A stretch of DNA of 64,000 bases from Cricetomys ansorgei (taxonomy: Eukaryota; Chordata; Mammalia; Rodentia; Nesomyidae), in assembly GCA_026225945.1 (NCBI GenBank), contig JAMJFZ010001868.1, forward strand, positions 4,690,001 through 4,754,000. Reading direction: 5' to 3'. A program made the position numbers and the translations under genes. The notes under the pieces are model-generated. The model saw only the letters and a list, made by a program, of their open reading frames with translations. It did no database searches and was not told the origin of the DNA. The first letter of the stretch is position 1. Each line of letters begins with the position of its first letter. Positions 57,845 to 64,000 of this stretch are shown here, piece after piece.

Positions 57845-58194
57845 GTAATACAGAAATGCTTATCAAATGGTATCTGTGCACATGATGTGTCTTCTGGGAA
57901 CATACAACGCATCCTGGCTGTTCTCTTAGGTGTGCTGGGCTACAGACATTCATTAGAGATGCCCTAGTGTTGTTCTTCTCACTTAGGAAAAAGATGAGGA
58001 TAATCACCTTTTTTCTTCCATGTGGCTATTGGTGCACGAGGTGTGAAGAAAAATGCTGGATTGAAGGAAGCATCAACCTCAGCTCAGTACTTAATGTCTC
58101 AGAAGAGCCCTGTGGTTAGTTATTCTGTGTGGTAATCACAGATGCAATTATCTCTGCATTGATTTTTTCAAATGAGCAATGATAGCTACGTGAC
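57842..58194. other. Unique DNA, nothing recognised
   Basis: No feature recognised. Confidence 0.4.
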
Positions 58195-58625
58195 TGCTGT
58201 GGCTTGAATCTGAAATGTCATCTCAAAGGCTCATGAGTCACCAGCTGATCAGATTCAGGAATTGATTAAATAGTGTGGGCTCTAACTTCACTGATGGACT
58301 ATTAGGAGAAGTGATGGAAACAGGATGTGAAAGAAGCTGGAAGAAGCAGCTCTCTCTCTTTCTATTTCTCTCTGTCCCCCTCATTCCTTCCTCCTTTTCT
58401 CCATGTTTCTTCCATCCTTCCCTTATTCTACCTCTCCCAGCCACCACAGACTAAGCATCTCTGCTCCATTATTTTCGCTGCCACTGTCCCCCATGATATT
58501 GCTGTGCCTCTTCACAGGTCCACAGCAATGTGGCCAAGTAAGTATGGACTGAAATCTCTGAAGGCATGAGCCAAAATAAATCTTTTATCACTTTAAGTTC
58601 CTTAATCCGTTATTTTGCAAGATCC
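58195..58625 (+). mobile_element. MaLR-like LTR, diverged
   Basis: It begins 'tgctgtggcttgaatctg' and has a CT-rich centre. Near the end is 'gcatgagccaaaataaatct' followed by 'taagttccttaatccgttat', where MaLR LTRs keep their polyadenylation-type region. No TSD was found and the right edge is approximate. The opposed frames at 58238-58569 are translations of its CT-rich part. Confidence 0.45.
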
Positions 58626-58699
58626 ATAGAGAGGTATTGAATACAGTGGATTTTTATTGTATGATTATACCTTGGAAAGAATAGTAAAAAAATACCAGT

Positions 58700-58914
58700 T
58701 ATGTCTGTGTCTATGTGTGGTTATACATGCAGATGCCTGTAGAGTGCAGAGGTGTTGGAGTCCCAGCTGGAGCCAGAATTATAGTCAGTTTTCAGATGCC
58801 CAATGTGAATCCTGGGAATTAGACCAGCTGCCCAATGTGGATGCTGGGAATTAAACTGGGGTCCTCAGCAATTGTGGTATATTCTCTTAATTTACTGATC
58901 TGACTTTTCAGCCC
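58700..58914 (-). mobile_element. B3 SINE, reversed, with internal tandem duplication
   Basis: 'gagtgcagaggtgttggagt', 'ctggagccagaattatagtc' and a right end of 'ctgatctgacttttcagccc' match a B2/B3-type SINE in reverse. Its middle carries two 32-bp tandem units (58793-58856), absent from the family consensus as I know it. Confidence 0.8.
58793..58856 (+). repeat. 32-bp tandem duplication inside the B3
   Basis: Units 58793-58824 and 58825-58856 differ at 4 of 32 positions. Each contains 'tgcccaatgtg' and 'ctgggaatta'. Confidence 0.92.
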
Positions 58915-59916
58915 ATAATAACCCTTTTGATATGAGAAGTATAGTATCTAATAATTAATTCTTTTTGTATGTCATCTGGCCTCAAACACAGAAAATGTAC
59001 AGTACATAGGTAATCAGCTATCACCTGTTCAGTTTATTTCTTCCTATAGGAGAGGGCCCAGACTTTTTACCTATGAATAACTGCAGGTAGAGAATAAACA
59101 GTCTGGAGGTGCTAATGAAGAGGGTGAGACAGATCTATAATATCACATGCCCAAAGCCTTAAGTATCATACTATTTGTATGTAAACATCTTTCAAGTTTG
59201 AATTTATGTAAGTATTTAAAATCTAATTTCCAACATAAAAATAAACACAAAATTATGAAGCATAAATACTAGCAGAAACTCTGATAAATTTATCATGTAT
59301 ATAAATAATTATTTGGGGTTTATATTATGATTAGGAAAATGTACATAGCTATGACTTACTCCGAGAGAATAGTAAAATACTTTGCAGACTTTTTTTTTAA
59401 ATATCATAAATTGTTGGAGAACATGTTTACTAGTTACATAGTCTCAATTTTCAGAATATTAGCATCCAAATGAAAATGTTCAGGTCTATTAAAATGTTCC
59501 AATTTCTAAGACCTAAACCTCTGTATGAAAATTTGTTTTTGTGCCACCCATTCATTCTACATGAATATTTATTGAGTGCCTGAACTCTTTACAATGTGGA
59601 GAAAATGAGTTCCAAAGTCCACGGTTATAGTTTACAGAGCCTCCAAATTGTCTTCCCGCTGAAAGCAGAACTTAGTGCAGCTAGAAAAGAAAGCTACCTG
59701 AAGGGCAGCAGTGCTGTGGTCTTACATGATTGGCCTCGTGCAGCTCTCCAACCTCACGGGTGTGTTATTTGCCATAGGCTATAGCCTATGTAGGTCCAGT
59801 GAAACTTCCAGCTTCTCATGTGGTCACGCATTTCTACTCTGAGCCTTTGCATGGGCAATTGTCCTAATGCTTCTCGGTTTCTATGAAAATGCCTCTTCTC
59901 ACAAGTTCTACCCTTG
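58915..59916. other. Unique DNA, nothing recognised
   Basis: AT-rich; a 62-codon frame (59596-59784) without domains. Confidence 0.4.
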
Positions 59917-60110
59917 TCATGGTTTAGATACAGTTTCCCAAAATCTATGTGCTGGAAGCTTAGGGCCATTTTGGTGATGTTTGGGGGCGAGACCTGTAAG
60001 AGTTAGGGCCTAATGAGAGAACTCTAGGCCCACTGGTGGCATTCCTTCAGGATGGGTTTTGGGGCCTAGAATCTCTGATTGCTTTGCAATGTGATTTTTT
60101 TCCTGTGTAC
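59917..60110 (+). mobile_element. Old MaLR (MST/MLT-like) LTR 5' part
   Basis: 'tgtcatggtttagatacagt', 'tgtgctggaagcttagggcc' and 'gaccvtgtaag'-type sequence ('gcgagacctgtaagagttag') resemble the start of mammalian MaLR LTRs. Diverged and truncated. Confidence 0.5.
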
Positions 60111-63100
60111 TTTTCACAAGGTATGATGTAGTCCGGACCAGAGTCGGTCAATTCCATCGTACCATTTAAACTTCCCATCTGTGACCCTGCTTCAGGTATT
60201 TATTTCACTGTAGTATGCACATGAACTAGCACTATTGGCCTAGCATCTACATCCTAACTCCAAATCCCAGGCCCACTTGCACAAAAGAAAGAGGCCATAC
60301 TAGAAGGTGCCCAGAACCTACTGCTCAGAGATTGTCTTAGAAAGTCTCTAAGAACTCTAAGTGGTGCTTATCATTTGATTATCACTGAATGCGGTGCTGA
60401 TGCCTGGTGTATGGTGACAATAGTGGATAATGTAGAAATTCTCAAGTGTGCGGAAAGCCAAACACTATCCCAACGTGTCGATGTCCGTGGACACATCTCT
60501 GTTATGGGGGGACAGCAGGAACGTCTTCAGAGGGCTACAGGTCTGTCTTTCTGCATGCTTGGTGTTTTGTCCCGGAAGCATTGCCTCAGAACTTGGTCCT
60601 CAACTCTTCCCAGGAATGTAAAAGGACGGCTATACACTTGCCACCATTTGTTACTCACAACTAAGAAATCTGATACAAATCTTTCCAGAGTGAATACATC
60701 TAAGAACCTGAAGATTTTTTTCACCACAACACGTTGCTCCTTCCTGCTCCGAGTTCCTTTATAGTACTTTGCATGACTTCCCATTCTGTCTGTGGGCTTG
60801 ATACTCTCACCTATTCAGCGGTCATAAGCTTCTTGCATGTGCAGATCTACTTTCACATTACTGCATTCATTGGAAAAAAAAGTAGTTTTTGACATTTGGT
60901 GGTCATGCCTTAAGTGTATTTGAAGCAATATATGAAGAAAATAATAGCTCTAGTTTCTTCGTTTTCTCAGCTCCTATAATCTACTCAATAAGAAAATCAA
61001 TAACTTAGATAGCTCTACCTCCCTTTGACCTTGTCTGATTTCCTGAGAGTAAGTAGAGCCCAAAGCAAAGGCTTATCCTTTTTCTTAATTTGGAAGAACA
61101 ATGCCAGAGAGCATATGTGAGGGGCAAGGAGAGTTAAACAGCTCTGAAAGGTCATGGCAGGCTATGTTATTGAACTGACTGCTGCTGGGTGGATACGACA
61201 CAGTGCTAGTGTGTGTGAGAAGCTATACACATACACATGTTCTCAGGGAAAGACACCAAGCAGGAGGAGGCAGCTAAGCATAGCCACTAACTTTTAATTT
61301 CCTTTGCACCAATGTGACCATTATGGAGTATTAAATTACTGTCCCATCTGGCTTCATCCGTCTGTGATCAGAAGAGTAGGGCAGTGTCCTGAGTCATTAA
61401 TGTGCCAAGGCAGGACAGAAGAGGCATATGCCATTAGTAAGACGAATACTCCGGGCAAGCTCTGCCTGTGTGAGGTCACAGCAGCTTATTTGGAAGTCTC
61501 AGATCGGTCCCAGTTCAGAGGAAGGGAAGGAAGGCACATTCTGTGAAGATATCTTTAGTGGACATTTAACATATTTTTAGCTCTGTTCCTATACCTTGAG
61601 TATATCTTTTGCTTGGCTTGTTTCCCAGGGCTCTTGGCTCCTTGTTTTCTCTGTGTATATGAACATTAACTCATTTTCGCAATGGACCTAGAACCCTGAC
61701 TACTTTCGAATCTGTCAGAAAAGACCATCTGAATTTTCTACTGGGGACAGCTGAAATCTTATTCTTGGGTATTGGGAATTGGAGTTAAGGAGGTAGGATT
61801 TCGTTCCACACCTATGTGCCACCTCTGTAATATTTAAATACAGAATCCCTCAAATGAATTCTGCTCAGTAAGTTGAATTATAGGGAGGGGCATGTTTTTC
61901 TGTAAGTTAAAATAAAACGCAACTTAGTGGGAGCATCTGATTCTATGAACAGAAAACAAATATGGGATGAGCAATAATCAATGTTAGCGTTCCATTACAT
62001 TAATATTCTTATATCTTCCTTCCTCGGAGACTTTTGACTTCAGCAATTAAATAGTTTTAATAACCTCTTCCTCATATCCTCCTTCCATAGATCCTAATTT
62101 ATCATTATAGTCTCTCTGTTCTACGGGCACCATTCCTACTCCCTCCATTACCTCTAATGAGGCTGGCTCGATGAATCCTTCATGGCGCACACTATTGCCG
62201 ATACCTGTGTATGTTCTTTGGGAGACAAAGAAGCCCTACAGGGTGGAAGGGAAGTGTGCAGAGGAGAGACATGAGACAGAGATCATAGGTTTTCCACCAT
62301 CACAAAATGTACTTTGCACTTGGGCTTGTTGCGCACACTTTGTGGGCAGAGCTATATTTATCCTGGGGGGTGGGGGAACTGTAATGGCATCATGCCAGTG
62401 GGACGATCTGAGCATATTTAAGCCAAAAAATAAATGTAAGCAACAATCAGCATATTAACATTTCATGACTCTTTTGAGGTTTGTTGTTTTTTAAAGAGTT
62501 CTGGCTGTTCTCCACCTCTAGACAGATAACTCCATAGACAACGGGATGATGGTATTTTCTTGCAAAAATTTAGTCTAGGAGATAAAGGATCAGTATAGAG
62601 GTCAGAAATACTTAATCTTATGTCATCTATTTTAACTTCTCCCATTACATTTTCAAACTGTATTTATTAAGTCTGAGTTCAAATATTCAGGCCTGCTTTA
62701 GAAGATATACTTCAACACCTTTGACACTCTACCAAAGAATTCTCTATGTGATCACAAGGGCACCTTCTCAGTGAGAGTGAAAAAAATATGTAGATGGTAA
62801 TGATTATACTACTTGCTTCCAAAATATATTACTGATTATTATGGGAATTCTAAGCTCAATAAAAATAAATATTGAACAAGATGATAGTTTTATTTATTCA
62901 GACAGTTATGACAACTAGATAATCTGAATCATGAATTTAAAACATTATTTTGGAGTTAGAGAATCCTAAGCTTAGATCTTGTTTTTTCATGAATATGATG
63001 AGTAATTTATGTGTACAGGCATCTATTCACTCTGCATCATGGGTAATGATGACAGAACAGATAAAGGACTGTATTCAAATCTAGCTTGGTGAGTCAAGCT

Positions 63101-63634
63101 TGTTGGGGTTACTTACAGGAGCACCTGTGTCTCCAGTGCAGCTGCATCATGGGAAATCTACCTTGGTATGGGTCACACTAATGCAAGCTGCATTCCTGCA
63201 ACTCCCTTTCTAGTGTAGTGTGGACTTTCAGAGTCTTGAAAGTTTCTTGAACTTCTGGAGTGTCTATATTTCTGTCTATCCTTGGATCTTATGTGCTTTC
63301 CTAGCCCTAGAAGGCGGAAATACTGGCATAACAACATGAATAATTTATGATCATTATGTTGACATTTGTCTCTGTTTTCTTATCTTTAAAAGGTATAAAT
63401 AACAGTAAAGGTGTTTTTAAAAGACAGAGAGAATCATATATTTTATATTTAACTGAAATTATGTTAATATAGCATGATATATTATATAAATTATGCTAAT
63501 ATAATAATATATCAATGAATATATGTTTCTGTTATCTATCACTTTGTGTGTATATGCATTTAACTAAGATAAGTGATAGAGTCTTCTCTATTATATCTAT
63601 TAATTATCCAATACCAATGGCCAGCACTAAAAAC
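60111..63634. other. Unique DNA; longest non-repetitive frame lies here
   Basis: A 129-codon plus-strand frame (60375-60764) overlaps others of 72-85 codons. It shows no signal peptide, motif or domain I recognise and no supporting splice or promoter context. A 95-codon frame (62171-62458) is likewise unrecognised. No repeats were identified in this 3.5 kb, though decayed ones may exist. Confidence 0.35.
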
Positions 63635-63850
63635 ATACTTGTATGTAACATTATACAGACTAAGTAGATTGTATTAATGTATTTAGGAATATATATTCAC
63701 ATATGTATGTAACAACAATTAATGAAAAATGATGCCATGAATTTTAAAGAGAGTAAGGGAATGTGTGTGGCAGGGAGGATTTGAAGGGAGGAAAGGAAAG
63801 GAGGAAATTAGGCAATTACATTATAATCTCAAAAAACAAAAACATTAAAG
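63635..63850 (+). mobile_element. Rodent L1 3' terminus, forward
   Basis: 'gtaacaacaattaatgaaaa', 'gatgccatgaattttaaag', the polypurine tract 'gaaaggaaaggaggaaatta' and 'acattataatctcaaaaaac' with an A-rich tail form the end of a rodent L1 3'UTR, the same terminus as at 36200-36335. The 70-codon frame at 63763-63975 is not a gene. Confidence 0.8.
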
Positions 63851-64000
63851 GAGAAGTACTTATTAAAATTTTCACAGCATGTCTTCCGGAAAATATTTAT
63901 TTAAAAATGCACAGTTATAATGAAGAACATTCTTCCTTTTGGAATCCACATCTCATTTTTCACTTATCTGCCTGATATTTATTTCTGCTGGAGGCAAACC
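63851..64000. other. Unique DNA to window end
   Basis: Nothing recognised. Confidence 0.4.

Noticed and set aside
57516..58007. Frames of 92-127 codons on both strands
   Set aside because: They are produced by the AT-AG compound microsatellite.
60375..60764. 129-codon open frame, the longest that is not simple sequence
   Set aside because: No recognisable domain, signal or start context, and other frames overlap it. A frame of this size is expected by chance in 64 kb.

Overview
The window looks like anonymous nuclear DNA from a muroid rodent. It is AT-rich and carries diagnostic rodent repeats: B1, an ID-like SINE, B3, B4 and RSINE1 SINEs, rodent L1 3'UTR fragments with the polypurine tract before the A-rich tail, rodent MaLR-type LTRs, an IAP-like ERVK solo LTR, and many long perfect microsatellites typical of rodents. 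Species cannot be fixed by eye. No young B2 copy was found and the ID copy is diverged, which leaves both cricetid and murine rodents open. All family names come from remembered consensus sequences, not from a search, and repeat edges are approximate unless a target-site duplication (TSD) is given.

No protein-coding gene, tRNA, rRNA or convincing exon can be supported. Open frames reach at most about 130 codons. Most are chance frames or translations of repeats such as CT, TTTC, CTC, GA and AT arrays, LTRs and L1 fragments. The segment is best read as a gene desert or the inside of a large intron.

Layout. 0-9.4 kb: a reversed LTR-type repeat, an old HAL1/L1 fragment, an ID-like SINE, a MaLR-type LTR, a hAT MITE with a perfect 8-bp TSD, a B1, an opposed pair of old L1 pieces, and a long imperfect inverted repeat (8706-9378). 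9.4-20 kb: mostly unique DNA with one rodent L1 tail, large GA and AT arrays, and a pair of related unclassified segments (14.3 and 19.6 kb). 20-29 kb: MIR, several L1 fragments, a B3 and a long CTC array. 29.4-29.75 kb: a CpG-rich IAP-like solo LTR with a perfect 6-bp TSD, the youngest-looking insertion. 30-47 kb: MIRs, a very long TTTC array fused to a B1, a rodent L1 3' end, B4 copies, several B1s and a second MaLR-type LTR with a perfect 5-bp TSD. 47-64 kb: old MLT1/MaLR LTRs, a long reversed L1M 3'UTR, an RSINE1, an AT/GA compound array, a B3 with an internal tandem duplication, and a final L1 3' end.

There are no genes to combine into a pathway. The most interesting structures are the inverted repeat at 8.7-9.4 kb, the young solo LTR with its retained regulatory motifs and 19-bp duplication, the unclassified repeat pair, and a GC-rich coding-like fragment near 38.5 kb. 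I did not find a new biological system.
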